Below are positions 1-12,652 of a stretch of 64,000 nt of DNA, piece by piece. The position numbers and the translations under genes are program-made. Every line of letters begins with the position of its first letter. Positions within the stretch are counted from its first letter, which is position 1. The notes below the pieces were generated by a model. It saw only the letters and a program-made list of their open reading frames with translations. It was not told the DNA's origin and made no database searches. The DNA is from Carex sylvatica (Eukaryota > Streptophyta > Magnoliopsida > Poales > Cyperaceae): contig CAXKVR010000167.1 of assembly GCA_964058845.1 (NCBI GenBank), positions 1 to 64,000 on the forward strand, in the 5' to 3' direction.

Positions 1-61
1 ATTTAAAAAACAGAAATTAAAAAATAGGAGGGAAAAATTTGAAAATTTGAAATTAAAAAAA

Positions 62-252
62 AAAAAAAGGTACGGGTACGGGTATACGGGGGCGGGCACG
101 GGTACATTTCAGTCTGGGTACACTAGGATTTTTTTCCCGAAAAGACGTGCCCTGCCCGTTTTATACCTCTACCCGTTTACCCGTTCTATACCCAGGCTCG
201 GGCACGGGTACCCCAGGCATAGAGCACGGGCGGACCGGGCACGAGCTTTTCT
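62..252. repeat. GGTACGGG / CCCGTACC word cluster
   Basis: GC-rich island in AT-rich DNA. Words such as GGTACGGGTACGGG occur on the left, and TACCCGTTTACCCG and GGGCACGGGTACCCC on the right, so the block can fold on itself. It is probably part of a decayed transposon, but no ends are visible. The short reading frame through it (47-265) is a by-product of the repeat and is not called as a gene. Confidence 0.55.
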
Positions 253-1556
253 AGGCGGGTGTTAGCAATTCTCTATGTATCAATACCCACATGGCCACAT
301 TGCTAGTGTTTCACTACACTATAGACCATATTATGTGAAATTTCTAACTCTTAATAGGACATTTCTGGTAATGGACAAATCTGAAAAGAAGATAGCGTTG
401 CACATTATAATGTGGTTCATATCAACTATTTGCCTGTATAAAATAGAGAAATGAACGCGAATTAAAACAACATCTTAATTTAATTTGCAAAGTGGCGTAA
501 TCCAACTCTTATATGTAATAGTTAATTGTGCATGATAAATTGCAGGAATAACTGTGAGTAGGAATTTGAAATTTGAATTCACAAAAACAGTTATATCATG
601 ACCTCATGATACACCCATACACATAATCTAAACAGTTAAAATTCATATCATATAAAAACCAGCAAAGATCTTCCCTATATAAAAAACAATGTGTGATCTA
701 ATTAACTTGTTCAAGTACATTTAGATAGGTATAAAATGTGCTCACAAATCAAATTTTACAGTTTTTTAGATAGGTAGAAAATCACTGTTATTATGCAGGT
801 TATAGACTTTAAAAAAATAGTGATTTTATACCCACCTAAAAAATTAGTAAAAAAATATTAAAAAATGAAAATTTTAATTTTCAAATACATTTTAATATGA
901 AATAATATTGAACATTTCATATTAATTGTTTGAACATTAATTAAATCACATTATATAGACAAAAACTAAAACAACATCTTTAATTTGCAAAGCACAATAG
1001 CCCAATTCTACACATATATATATAATGCATGCCTAATTATTTCGTAATCCATATTTGACTATTGCATAATATATATATCTGTGTAGACCATTTTAATACC
1101 GCTACTGACATTCAACACACACGTTTTATCAAGTCAAAACACATTGCAGTAGTTATTAATAGTTGTCTTCAGCTAGACTCGTTAATTATGAAGTTAAAAA
1201 AATGGATTCGAAATCCGTATATATAGCGTAAATTCTTTGTTGTATTTTTTTTTAAAAGATGCTACTCATTTTTTGTTGTAATAACAAAGCATTAAATAGT
1301 TGAGTTGAGTGTCTTGACCTCCAATTTGTACTAAAAAATATATATATAATTAACTTTTAAATTTTCATATTCATTTTTAAAACTATTTGAAAATACACAC
1401 TTATTTATATCAGAATAAATAACTACATATTTGCTTTAAAAGAAACTATACCAAACACAATAAAAACACTCGTAGAAAACAAGGACAAGTATAAAATTCA
1501 TCATGCTGTAATGACAATTGTTAAAGCAGACTGGGAATCGGATCCAAGCTCTTCCC
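253..1556. other. AT-rich non-coding DNA with a MITE relic
   Basis: No coding region seen. Around 640-960 the DNA resembles the MITE at 18.68-19.06 kb: a weak inverted pair (TTAGATAGGTAGAAAATCA near 768 and its partner near 820-835), then an A/T-rich arm. I read this as an old degenerate copy. The rest holds nothing I recognise. Confidence 0.4.
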
Positions 1557-2777
1557 CTCACAAATGATTTTTTTTTCACAAACCATAATTAATAAATGAA
1601 AAATTAGAAAATTAATAGGATTGTTTTTTTTTTTTTCAAAAACCATAAGGACCGGACGGTCCGTCCGGTCTCTAATTTTTTTTTTCTCCAGACTGGACGG
1701 ACCGTTCGGTCTCCACTTCTTCTTTTTTTTTTTTCCTTTTTTTTTTTGTTTTTCACGAAAGCTGCCGCAGAAGATCCGCCGAAATTTTTTTTTCCAAGAC
1801 CGTACGGACCATCCGGTCTCAAGTTTTTTTTTTTTTTTTTTAATTTTTTTCCATCTGCGATCACAGAAGATCTCTTCCTGCATTTTTTTTCACTCGGTCT
1901 CCCTGTTTATTTAATTTTTTTAACCCGACTCCTCTTCTCTCTTTTCTGCGTCGCACTTCCCTATTTTTTTCTTCCTTCATTTTTCCTCTTACTTTCTTCC
2001 TCATTCAATTTTTTTTTGACCGAAGAAATAATTTCAACGTAAAGATAAAGTTAATTTTTTAATTTTTTTAAAGAAATAATTATTAGTAGTTTGATTGAAC
2101 AAGTGTTATTATTGGTTTGACAATTTTAATTGGAGATTGAATTAGGGATTCGGTCTCCATGTTTTTTTTAAAATATAAATATCCATCTTCCTCCTTCCTC
2201 CAACAGACGATTGATTTCTTCTTTTCAAAAATAAAAGAATTAATACATATCTAACGAAACTTGTAGATCTGAAGCTCTTCTTATTCTCCTTTTAAAATTA
2301 TACAATCCTATGTAATTATAATAGAAATTACATAAGCTTTGAGAGTTCAAAAAAAAAATTGAATGAGTAGGAAAGTAAGAGGAAGAAAAAAAATGGAGAA
2401 GTGCGATACAGAAAAGGGAGAAGAGGAGTCGGGTTAAAAAAATTAAATAAACAGGGAGACCGAGCGAAAAAAAAAGCAGCAAGGGATCTTCTGTGGCCAC
2501 AGACGGGAAAAAAAAATTTGAGACCGGGTGGTCCGTCCGGTCTTGGGGAAAAAAAAAATTTCGGCAGATCTTCTGCGACAGCTTTCGTGAAAAAAAAAAT
2601 GGAAAAAACAAAAAAAAAAAGTGGAGACCGAACGGTCCGTCCGGTCTGGAGAAAAAAAAATTGGAGACCGGACGGACCGTCCGGTCCTTATGGTTTTTAA
2701 AAACAAAAAAGCAATCATATTGGTTTCCTAATTTTTTATTTATTAATTATGGTTTGTGAAAAAAATTCCTCACAAAT
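1557..2777. mobile_element. Foldback Mutator-like element 1 (FB1), with 9-bp target duplication
   Basis: The element spans 1566-2768 and is flanked by the perfect 9-bp direct repeat CTCACAAAT (1557-1565 and 2769-2777). The ends are inverted: GATTTTTTTTTCACAAACC on the left, and the complement of GAATTTTTTTCACAAACC on the right. Inverted arms of about 450 bp (1566-2020 and about 2345-2768) surround a short unique centre. Each arm carries three near-palindromic words of the type GGACGGACCGTCC (about 1650-1670, 1690-1712, 1798-1818, and mirrored at 2520-2540, 2624-2645, 2665-2685), separated by A or T runs. A 9-bp duplication and long inverted arms are typical of Mutator-like elements. There is no transposase, so it is non-autonomous. 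Reading frames through the A/T runs are not genes. Confidence 0.8.
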
Positions 2778-3229
2778 CGTACGGTGTGAAGCAGCTGGAG
2801 TAGTGCCAATTATCAGCAGTCAGCAGATCATGTGCATGAGTTCAGGGACCTTAAATATTGAGACAACATATCAAATATTTTAGTAAGATCTAGAATAAGA
2901 TATATTGACAACTAAACTTACTTTTAAACCAATCTTAAATTTGTTGAAATTTGAACAATTAATGTACCTTGAAATTTTTTTTCATGTATATACTACTATA
3001 CATGAAAAATTATTATACAACTAGAATGATGATTACATAATGAAAATAATTAGCACATTTAAAAGTTAAAAGCTGTGTTCGAACAAGAATTTGTCAGTCG
3101 ATAATTTAATGACTTTAATTAGAATTAAGATCCATATAGTAGACTAAAATGTTATGGCTGGTGTAAAATTAATTCTCATTCGCAACAAATTAATTTTATA
3201 AAATAAATTTATATTTATATTTGATCAAG
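2778..3229. other. Non-coding, nothing recognised
   Basis: AT-rich sequence without long frames, repeats or RNA genes that I can support. Confidence 0.5.
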
Positions 3230-3708
3230 ATTTTAAATAGCGATTATCGCGTCATAGCAGAAAGACTAAAAAAAAGCTTTTGAGAATAGCATAGCTATAG
3301 CGAAAGCTATCCCACATAGCGCTTCTAAACAAAAAAATTGTATTTTATATTTCTACTAATTATTAAAATTATTTAAAGTCCCATAGAGCAATAAGTAACA
3401 CAAAATTGATTAAGGAATTAGAATATTCATATTGAACCAGCACAAAGTCTAAATTGCTATTCAAAACATCTCTAATAATATCATAAACTATCTATCTTTT
3501 TTGTTCAAAATAACTTAAACATTATGGCATAAACTACATTTTTTTTCTATTAAAAAAACACAGGCATCATAGAATAAACTATATATTTTTTCTATTTAAA
3601 AGAAAAATCTATCTGGAACTTGAAAAAAATAATCTTTAATTAATTTTGGAGCCTTTATATAAAAACCTATGTATCATATAGCGTGTGCTATAGCGCGTAA
3701 CGCAGATT
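3230..3708. mobile_element. Degenerate element with GCTATAGCG-type ends
   Basis: The left side has clustered words such as AAATAGCGATTATCGCG and CATAGCTATAGCGAAAGC (3235-3325). The right side has ATATAGCGTGTGCTATAGCGC (3678-3700). The interior is non-coding. Similar words bound the element at about 11.80-12.32 kb. This resembles decayed non-autonomous DNA transposons common in plants. No target duplication was found, so the ends are approximate. Confidence 0.35.
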
Positions 3709-4110
3709 GTGCCCGAATAATTTAGAAAGTTCCAAAATAGTGTAGAATAATTTAGAAAATTTTAAAATAGTGTAGAAAAATTTAGAAAATTCTAAAATTG
3801 TGCCCGAAAAATTTAGAAATTTTCAAAACGGTCTATAGTAATTTATAAAATTCCAAAATGATGTAGAATAATTTAGAAAATTTGAAAATGGTGCCCGAAT
3901 AATTTAGAAAGTTTCAAAATGGTATAGAATAATTTAGAAAATTTTAAATTGGTGCCCGAATAATTAAAAAAATTTCAAAATGTTGTAAAACAGTTTAATT
4001 GCAAATTGGTTCCGAAACGGTTTAGAATAATTTAGGTAATTTAAAATGGTTTAGAAAAAATTATAAAAAATTTAAACAGTTTAGATTAGTTTAAAATTTT
4101 TGAAAATAAT
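3709..4110. repeat. Tandem array of 30-31-bp units
   Basis: About 12-13 imperfect copies of a unit like AATAATTTAGAAAATTCCAA. Units ending in GTGCCCG alternate with units ending in GTGTAG, giving a higher-order pattern of two or three units. Copies become less regular after 4000. It lies directly against the right end of the GCTATAGCG-type element. Confidence 0.7.
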
Positions 4111-6615
4111 GAATTAATTTTGAATTAAAAATAACAAAAAAAACCGATGAAAACGAAAATTTCGTATAAAAAAACCAACTTTCCGCTAGCTGAGTAACCG
4201 AACCTCTTTCTGCTTACAGCGGAAATTTCCAATATTTTTGCTTACCCAGTAAGCGGACATTTTTGCCATTTCTGGGCATTGGGTGAGCGGAAAGAAATTG
4301 AATATCCAGTTACTAAGTAACCGGATTGGGCAATTTTCGAGATTCTTTCAAAAATTGAGTACATTTGGTAATTTCGTTTTGTTTTTGAGTATTTATAAAA
4401 AATTTAACTCATTTTCTCATATTTCTATAATTAATTCCGTGCATTCTGTATCTGTGAGTTCTCACTTTTTTAAAAGTGAATTCTCATTGTCATTTTCATT
4501 CTTATTTCGTAATTCCGTGACATCCGAGCACACCATTAATTTATTAGGATTTAAGTCGGATATTCCGAATCCAAACTCAAAAATTGATTTAACCACAGAG
4601 GATCCGGACTCCAAGAGGGGAACAAACGAACAGTGCGGGTCCAAGTCGGTGGCTCGTCACTGTAGCTTGGCAGGATGCTGTTCATTGTGCGAACTCGGCG
4701 CAACCTCGGAAATATATATTGTAGGTAGTATATAATGATTAGATTATTGACCAATTACTACTTGTTTTCTTTTGTACCAATCTAACTGGCGCTAATCAAC
4801 GTACGGTCACTGCTCTATTTTAATTGTATTTCAATGAGTGCTTAAAAGTCTGTGTACGCAATTATTTCTTCACACTTGTGCAACTTGTCTGCCAAAATTC
4901 ATGACCTGCTTATCCGGAACATAGTTTATTCAGGTTTGATCTGAAAAGATTAATTTCCGTGACTCAGAAATAATTCGAATATAATTTGAAAATTATTTAA
5001 ATTTATCTGTATTAGAGTTCTTAGTCCTATAAGAGAACAAAAAAAAAAAAAAAATGAAAAAAATTTGAAATTTTTGCGAATAATTCTTAAAATTCAGAAA
5101 AAATTCGTAAAATTCGCGAATTAGTCGGGTTTAATTCGATCAATGTTCGGTCAATCGAATAACTCGGCATTCGGTTTGGCATCACTAAAAAAATGAATTA
5201 TTCTGGTTTAATTTGGATTTAATTCGTGAATCTTGTGACTATGATCCGTAGCTCTGAGAGGTCGGATCAGGAAGTTTTACAGAATTTAGAATCCAAATAT
5301 ATATAATTTTGGAACTAATATCGCACCCATCGCTTACGGTCCTTTGGCCAATGTTTTTAAATGTAGTTTTTGCTAAAGAGAATTTATATATGAGGAGGGA
5401 TCCACTTACACTTTTTTTGTATGGTATTAGATTATACTATATATTTTCAAAGTTTTTAAAATCAGTATGTAGTAATAATATACAGAACTCCATAAGAATT
5501 TCTATGCAGAATCTAACTGTATATGAAAATGTGGCCGCATAAACGTCATTTTACTGCACTACCTACAGTTGTTATATGATGCCAAATGCCATTTTACTTT
5601 TTATTAAATAAAATTCTCAAATATTAATTTAAAATTTAAAATTTCTCATTTTACTCATTATTAAATAATAAAAATATGCAGTCTCTCTGTAAGAAAAATA
5701 TTAACTCTTCTAATTGATTGATTTTTGAGGACAAGTGAATCATTATCTACTTGTAACACATATACAGTGGCATTTAGACAGACATTTATGCACACCTCAC
5801 AATCAACCAATTAGAAATTGAACACTTCTCTTAAAAATGCTACAATTTTTTTTAAAAGGGTAAAATAGATATTTTATAAATATAAAATGAAATCTAATAA
5901 AAGACAATAAATTGGATAAATTTGTGATTTTTTGAATTTAAAGAGTTAAATATGATATTATGAATTTTATAGAGGGGAATAGGTACTTTTGAGATTTTTG
6001 AGGGGTATACATGAAATTTCCCCCTGTTAAAAAACGTTTAGCGGGATGCTATTTTACTCGTTATACGCATAAATTTATTCAGATTGGCGTCTTTAACTTG
6101 GACCAACATAACTATTAATGTGTAGTATGTAAATTTGTGTTTTTTGTTAGAGTTAATATTCTCTCAGTATAGATTTGTTCTTTCAAAGTAAAATTTGAGA
6201 AATTGTTCGAATTGACTAATAAGATTCTGATCGGAAGAAAAAAAAACCAATTAAGCACCTGACTTACATATAATTCAATAGAGATTAATTCAATCAATAT
6301 GAAATAAGATTTAATTTTTCAGATTAAAAAAAGTATTGTTGTAAGAAGAATTTATTACACGAGTTTTTGTAAAAAAAATGATCAGATAATTCTTTTAGTT
6401 TATAAAAAATGTTAATAAAATCCTACGTAGAATTTGCTATATAGGCCAATACTAAATTAGAATTTACAAAACATCAAAATCTGTTTTAAAATACACTTTT
6501 CCATCTTTTAATGATTAAAATCTCTTAATTCCACGAGATTTTTAACATCTGGTGAGTCTAAATGTAATCGATTTAATCTTTTGTTTATTTATTGCGGCTT
6601 TTTTTTTTCTAAAGG
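4111..6615. other. Non-coding DNA with old repeat fragments
   Basis: At 4165-4310 short words (TTCCGCTAGCTGAGTAACCG, AGTAAGCGGACAT, GGTGAGCGGAAAG) recur in both orientations, perhaps a transposon remnant. At 4960-5230 AATTCG words recur. The frames at 4283-4735 and 5309-5542 show no domain, no splice context and biased composition. I do not call them genes. Confidence 0.4.
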
Positions 6616-6833
6616 CTTTGCTAGCCGACATTTTTATTTTTACCCAAAAAAAAAAGAAATTATTAAAAATAACCACTTTTGGAACAAAATTTTAAAACTA
6701 CCCGGCCCGTGGATATTTTCCACGGCCCGAATAAATTAATCCGGACCGTGAAAAAATTCCACGGGCCAGAATATATTTTTTTTTTTTTTGGATTTTTTTA
6801 TTCCGGGCCGTGGAAAATATCCACGGTCCGAGA

Positions 6834-6864
<31 letters not shown>

Positions 6865-7805
6865 ATGTTGTTTGGATTTAAATTAGTTTGAATTGTTAAG
6901 TTGGAGGTTTTTATGAATTTTATTTGAATGAATTGTTAAGTTAGAGTGCTTCTGAGCCCAACTTTGCACATCTGGTTAACATAGCAAAATATCTTCAAAA
7001 ATCATGAAAATTGACCGACATGCAATCTTGACATCGTAGAACAAGACTGTGAAGTTTCATACAAAATTTAAAAACAGTTCGCGAGATATCATCTCTCAAA
7101 TATTGCCCCAACGACTGAAGGAGTGCTTCTGAGCCCAACTTTGCACCTCTGGTTAACATAACAAAATATCTTCAAAAATCATGAAAATTGACCGACATGC
7201 AGTCTTGACATCTTAGAACAAGACTGTGAAGTTTCATACAAAATCTCAAAACAGATCGCGAAATATCATCTCTAAAAAATTATCCCAACTGCTGAAGAAG
7301 AGCTTCTGAGCCCAACTTTGCACATCTGATTAACATAGCAAAATATCTTCAAAAATCATAAAAATTGTCCTTCAGTCGTTGGGGTAATTTTTGAGAGATG
7401 ATATTTCGCGATCTGTTTTGAGATTTTGTATGAAACTTCACAGTCTTGTTCTAAGATGTCAAGACTGCATGTCGGTCAATTTTCATGATTTTTGAAGATA
7501 TTTTGTTATGTTAACCAGAGGTGCAAAGTTGGGCTCAGAAGCACTCCTTCAGTCGTTGGGGGCAATATTTGAGAGATGATATCTCGCGAACTGTTTTTAA
7601 ATTTTGTATGAAACTTCACAGTCTTGTTCTACGATGTCAAGATTGCATGTCGGTCAATTTTCATGATTTTTGAAAATATTTTGCTATGTTAACCAGATGT
7701 GCAAAGTTGGGCTCAGAAACACTCTAACTTAACAATTCATTCAAATAAAATTCATAAAAACCTCAAACTTAACAATTCAAACTAATTTAAATCCAAACAA
7801 CATAA

Positions 7806-7847
<42 letters not shown>

Positions 7848-8064
7848 CGGACCGTGGATATTTTCCACGGCCCGGAATAAAAAAATCCAAAAAAAAAAAA
7901 AAAAAAAATTCTGGCCCGTGGAATTTTTCACGGTCCGGATTAATTTATTCGGGCTGTGGAAAATATCCACGGGCCGGGTAGTTTTAAAATTTTGTTCCAA
8001 AAATGATTATTTTTAATAATTTCTTTTTTTTTTTGGGTAAAAATAAAAATGTCGGCTTTGCTAG
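6616..8064. mobile_element. Foldback Mutator-like element 2 (FB2), with 9-bp target duplication
   Basis: The element spans 6625-8055, flanked by the perfect 9-bp repeat CTTTGCTAG (6616-6624, 8056-8064). The ends are CCGACATTTTTATTTTTACC and its complement. The whole element is nearly one palindrome, with arms 6625-7368 and 7369-8055. From the end inwards each arm has three CCGTGG/CCACGG word pairs, such as CCGTGGAAAATATCCACGG (6708-6832, mirrored 7850-7975), then poly-A/T, then repeats of about 176 bp starting GTGCTTCTGAGCCCAACTTT (near 6947, 7121, 7299; inverted on the right). There is no coding capacity. The 176-bp unit recurs beside the PMD pseudogene at 28.8-29.2 kb, so the two belong to one element group. 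Confidence 0.85.
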
Positions 8065-9099
8065 ACTGTCTTGAGCAAATTCAGATTAATTACTTCGCCT
8101 TTTCTTTTTTTTTCTTTTAGCATCGAACTGTTATTATGATTAAAACAAGAGTTAACCATTTTTGTCATGTCCAAATTGATTTGAATGTTTCCATAGATAT
8201 AAACATGGTCCTGCATAGGGATAGTCTTGAAATAAGACAGGATGGGACAAAATTTTCAAGAATAAGATATAATTATAACATTATACACCGTCATATTTTT
8301 GTGAATTCTTGTTGTTTTGAAAAAAATCATGATAAAAGAAGTATATTTTGAAAGAAAAAAATTGAGTCAGAAGCAAATGCCTCCCATATGGCCCCGGCAC
8401 TGATAAATTAATTTGTAGGGGCTCTCGAGTAATTAGTAATTAGCGTACAAATCGATTAGATTGAAACCCGGTTATGCTGAGAAAGGCACAGAGAATCAAG
8501 AGAAGAGTATAGGGGTGATGATGCCCTGAAACCGACAGTATAAAAATGGCCATGCTATGGCGATCACGCTTCTATACAATGACAAGTGCAGCTTCTAAGA
8601 GTGGAGAAGTAAGAACATGCATCACTTGACTCAACTGCACTGTTGCAATTTCAGAAACTAACATGTGAAAGACAAAGATCTTGTGGTCCTCTAATTCCCC
8701 AACTTGATTCTTTCAAAAGTACCAATTAGCAAAAGCCAGATAGAAATATCTATCTCAAGGTGAGAACAAGAAATTAAAGGTTTTGTGCGGTTGCATCGAT
8801 CATCTATGGCAGATAAAATCATACAGAAATGTTTTGGTTTGGTTTGTAGCACATTAAAAAAATTTAATTAATTACTGAGATCTTAATAACCTATCAAATC
8901 AAGTATTTCAGAATAATACTAGTTAGAGACGGAATCAAGAAATTGAGAGGAGGCTGAATAAGAAAATGCATGTAATTTAATTATTTCTTGAAGAAATTAG
9001 AATATTTAAAGGATAAAATTAAAAAAAAAATCATATATAAGGGTACACTCCTCACCCCTTTGTTCATATATCCCTTTGTCCTTGATATTTATTAGCACT
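8065..9099. other. Non-coding, nothing recognised
   Basis: AT-rich intergenic sequence. The frame at 8136-8351 has no recognisable content. Confidence 0.5.
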
Positions 9100-9279
9100 A
9101 ACTTAATAATATAAATTTTTTTGAGTAAAAGTTGGAAGTCAAGCCACCCAACTATTTAATACCCTTGTTATTATAACAAATGATTCCCTCTATTGGGATT
9201 TCGAACCCATGACCTCTCATATAGAGATTATGTGCCTTTGTTACTAGACCAAAGGCTAGTTCTCAACTTAATAGTATAA
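9100..9279 (-). mobile_element. tRNA-type SINE with 15-bp target duplication
   Basis: The SINE body (9115-9264) reads on the minus strand. An A-box-like TAGCCTTTGGT sits near its 5' end and a B box GGTTCGAAATCC at 9197-9208, which together form the internal RNA polymerase III promoter. The 3' end is an A-rich tail (the T run at 9116-9121 on the plus strand). Flanking repeats AACTTAATAATATAA (9100-9114) and AACTTAATAGTATAA (9265-9279) differ by one base. Two relatives lie at 23.31-23.63 kb. Confidence 0.8.
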
Positions 9280-9874
9280 TTCTCAGCGAGTTTTTGTTGT
9301 TCAAATCGTAGGCCTGAGTTATCATTGTTGTTGTCACTAATTATGTTGTTAGATATCCGTATAGAAACTGCATATTTTATTTATGTCGTTAGATATTCAT
9401 TGTTAGATTGAGCACGCATATATATAAAAAAAAATAGAAAAAATATATAATTATCAAACACGGCCTAACGTAAATACGGACCACAAAACAAAACATAACA
9501 AATATGCTCACCCAAGTATGGGCATCACACAGGACCACAAACATAACGCAACAGACAATCCAGACCACCTCAGCAGCAAAATGTCCTGAAAAAAGATATA
9601 ACGACAATGAAGTTATGAAGCACAATATCCATAAAATGTAGCTCATAAATCATTCCTTTTGTGATGCAGACTTCACTGTGGCGTTTTACCAAAACAAACA
9701 ACAAGTATGAAGAGGAGAAAAGGGCAACCAACTGAATTACTTTTTTGTTTTTGGATCTTCTCTGTGTTTCTTTCTATCCTTTTGCCTACTTGAATGAAGG
9801 ATGTGGATTTTGAGTCACTGTAGCTAGAGTGTTAGACAAGTGAAATCTTGCAGTCACTCAAAGGAGAAACCAAG

Positions 9875-9878
<4 letters not shown>
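9280..9878. other. Non-coding, nothing recognised
   Basis: No supported gene. The minus-strand frame at 9389-9646 is a low-complexity hydrophobic run without start context or homology that I recognise. Confidence 0.45.
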
Positions 9879-9919
<41 letters not shown>

Positions 9920-9954
9920 TGATGATGATGATAATGATAATAATAATAATAATA
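9879..9954. repeat. (AAT)n / (GAT)n microsatellite
   Basis: A trinucleotide repeat: a long TAA run, a short block of ATG/GAT units, then TAA again. The methionine/isoleucine-rich frame over it is an artefact. Confidence 0.95.
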
Positions 9955-10700
9955 ACGAATTGTTATTATGATGGAGAAAAGTATGGAAAAACAAACTCGA
10001 CTAGAGATTTGAAACTCATTTTTGTATGCATTATTAAGAGTAAAGGTATCGACAAAGTTATTTTGACTTCACGCAACACATTAGTCATATTTTTTTTATT
10101 TTTTCACTATTAGTTGTGCATTGCATAAAATCAAAATAGCTCTACCAATGTTTTTACACAATATTAACCAAATCATACCAGGTTAAAGCTAATCTACTTG
10201 TGTGCAGAGACAAAACTAAAAATTCATAATAGAGAATGTTAAAATTAAAATAAATAATATGTTGTTAGTGAAAATTGAATATGAAGCTTTTCACAACTAC
10301 AAAGTAAGCTAGTGCTATTGATCATTTATGCAGCATGATGGCTGAATTCAAAGTTACGGCTATTTGTCTCAACAGAATATATTAGGAGGTACATAGGTAA
10401 CTCCTCTTTAAAATGATATAAATTAATGTGATTAATTTTTAGTTATTTAATTACCGTTATATATCAAAGAAGTCAAAATTTACAACATTCGTCTAATTTG
10501 TATTTTTTTTTATATAATATTGAAGAATACCTTCAATGAAGGTTCAGCGGTCTTAATAAGTTCCTTGAGATTTTATATATCCTGGAGACGCCAATAAAAT
10601 CCTAAAACGAAAACCCATGTTTAATGCAGTGATTGTTAGAAGCTTTGATGTATTAAATTCCTCTCATACCAAAGAAAAGTGAATTGATCATATCACCTAC
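9955..10700. other. Non-coding, nothing recognised
   Basis: AT-rich intergenic sequence without features I can support. Confidence 0.5.
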
Positions 10701-10844
10701 GGTAACTGGGTATTTCTGTTTAGATCCGGACCATCCAATCAGAATTCGTACAAATATTATATGGACATCGTATATTCTATTTTAAATTGAATTGGTCTGA
10801 ATTCTAATTGAACGGTCCGATCTAAACATAAATATTTTGTCACC
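10701..10844. mobile_element. Small MITE (about 144 bp)
   Basis: An inverted repeat with short loop. The left arm contains CTGTTTAGATCCGGACCATC and the right arm the matching GGTCCGATCTAAACATAAAT. The outermost bases are GGTAAC and the complement of GGTGAC. No convincing target duplication, so the superfamily is open. Confidence 0.6.
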
Positions 10845-10878
10845 TCAGAGGTTATAACTCAAGAAAAAGGGACGGAGT

Positions 10879-11405
10879 CACAGAGATAGAGCTCTAAATT
10901 AATGAGCCGAGTTCGAGCGAGTTATTCCAACTCGTGCTCAGCTTATTTAGTAAATGAGCGAGTCAACTCGAGTTCAGATATTAATAACGAGTTGTAAAGC
11001 CAACTCGAGTTGGTTCACAATTCATTTATAACTTGTTTGACTAGTCAATTTTCTTAGTTATAATTATATACTAGTAAGAGATTATTTAATCACAAATAAT
11101 TTGAATAATTTAATAAGAGTTTTCTAAATACAAACAATTCAAACATTAATAATAAGATAGCAAAATAAAAAAAATTCAAACAACAACTTAGGAGTCATTT
11201 AGAAGGGTATGAGATTTATTGTAATGAATTTTGTGTAACTCGAGTTGTTAATGAGCGAGTTGGGTATTCTCAAACTCAACTCATTTATTAAACAAGTCAG
11301 CCAACTCGAGTTGAAACTAACGTGAGTTGTAAATGAACGAGTTAAAGCGAGCAGTTAGCGAGCGAGTTACGAATTTGAGCGATTTTGTACAGCCCTACAC
11401 AGATA
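10879..11405. mobile_element. Non-autonomous hAT-type element, 8-bp target duplication
   Basis: The element spans 10887-11397, beginning TAGAGCTCTAAAT and ending TTTGTACAGCCCTA, so its ends are imperfect inverted copies of TAGGGCTGTA. It is flanked by CACAGAGA (10879-10886) and CACAGATA (11398-11405), an 8-bp duplication with one mismatch, as expected for hAT. The interior is a dense series of ACTCGAGTTG / GAGCGAGTT words in both orientations. No transposase. Confidence 0.75.
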
Positions 11406-11796
11406 GCAATAAATTTGGAATTTTTTTTTTTTTTAAAACAATGCATATATATAAACTCCAATTGTAATTTGTGCCTTAACCGACGCACACATGATTCGAC
11501 ACACAAAAGATGCCGCAGCAGAACGAGTATAATTTCTTCGGATTTACCACTTACAAATTACAACTTTACCAGCCTAGGAGGAGAAGTAGGATGTGCAAAT
11601 GGTTTTCCGGAATGGAAGGGAAAGGAACAGTGTTCGTGATGGCTGCTACGTAATCTTGCTTAGTTAAAACAAATCTTAAAAACTGTCAACTTAGATGTAG
11701 GCTGATTGTGTGCTCCGATCATAGGCCCCAAGAGACTTTTAAACAAAATTAAATTCTGGAGTTCTTGCTTTCTTTTTCTTGACAAACTTGTGATAA
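11406..11796. other. Non-coding, nothing recognised
   Basis: The frame 11385-11639 overlaps the hAT end and has no recognisable content. Confidence 0.4.
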
Positions 11797-12322
11797 GTGT
11801 TCTAAATAGCTAGTTATATCACAGTTATAACGGTTTTGAACTTAAAAAACTAAGTTACAAAGTAAAATTGCACTAATCGAGCTACAGCCGCTAAAGCGGT
11901 AATAGTGATCTGCTATGCTACATGATTTTATTATTATTATTATTTTGCAATTTAAATGGTCTTTAAAGTCCAAAACAAAATTAAATTACATGGTTTTTTT
12001 TTAATTTAAGAAGCTATATCAATAAATTTGAACATTGTGCGTTGGGTTATATCAATTAAATTATTTGTATCATTCATTTTGTATTGGGCTCTCCAGAAAT
12101 TAAAACAAAATATAGTCCCTATGATAATATTAGAACTTCTTAATCAATTTGGTATTTTTTCTATATATGGGGTATTAGATAATGTTTATTATTAGTAGAA
12201 ATATAAAATATAATTTTTGAAAAGAAAAAAATACTATGTATGATAGCTTTCGTTATAACTGTGCTATTCACTAAAGCTTTTTTTTTTTGTCTCCCCACTA
12301 TGCCGCTATAAACACTAATTAA
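11797..12322. mobile_element. Degenerate element with AGTGTT...AATAGC ends
   Basis: The left end reads AGTGTTCTAAATAGC and the right end is the approximate inverse GCCGCTATAAACACT. The words AACTGTGCTATT and TGATAGCTTTCG on the right mirror ATCACAGTTATAACGG and AGTGATCTGC on the left. The interior is AT-rich and non-coding. It resembles the element at 3230-3708. No clear target duplication. Confidence 0.45.
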
Positions 12323-12652
12323 AATCTTGCTTGTGAGACAAGCTGTCAAGAATGTTTTACAATTCACTCAAATAAAAAACAGGAATGTCTTATCATATTC
12401 AGATATAATTTATGAAAAGGATAAATTTTATATATAGTTTTTCAACTATAGCTGTTCTCTAACTATTTTTTTTTATTTGCTTTATCAGCTGATTCAATTT
12501 ATTTATTTTATTATTTTGGGTTGAAAGTCAGTATTCAATTGTATTAATTTAAATAAAAAAAATTAGTTGTTACATGATATTAGACAATAAGTGTTTTTGA
12601 AAATATTTAGTTGTAAACAAATAAATACACACAATGTGTAATCTATGGACAC
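12323..12652. other. Non-coding, nothing recognised
   Basis: A short AT-rich spacer between the degenerate DNA element and the Athila LTR. No polypurine tract is seen just before the LTR start, which argues that the LTR is solo. Confidence 0.45.

Noticed and set aside
1521..2759. Long overlapping frames on both strands rich in F/K/R
   Set aside because: They are produced by A/T runs and the GGACGG words in the arms of foldback element 1; each frame has a mirror on the other strand.
6679..8000. Two mirror-image frames beginning MEQNFKTTRPVDIFH
   Set aside because: They read the inverted arms of foldback element 2 through its hairpin words and T runs; not a gene pair.
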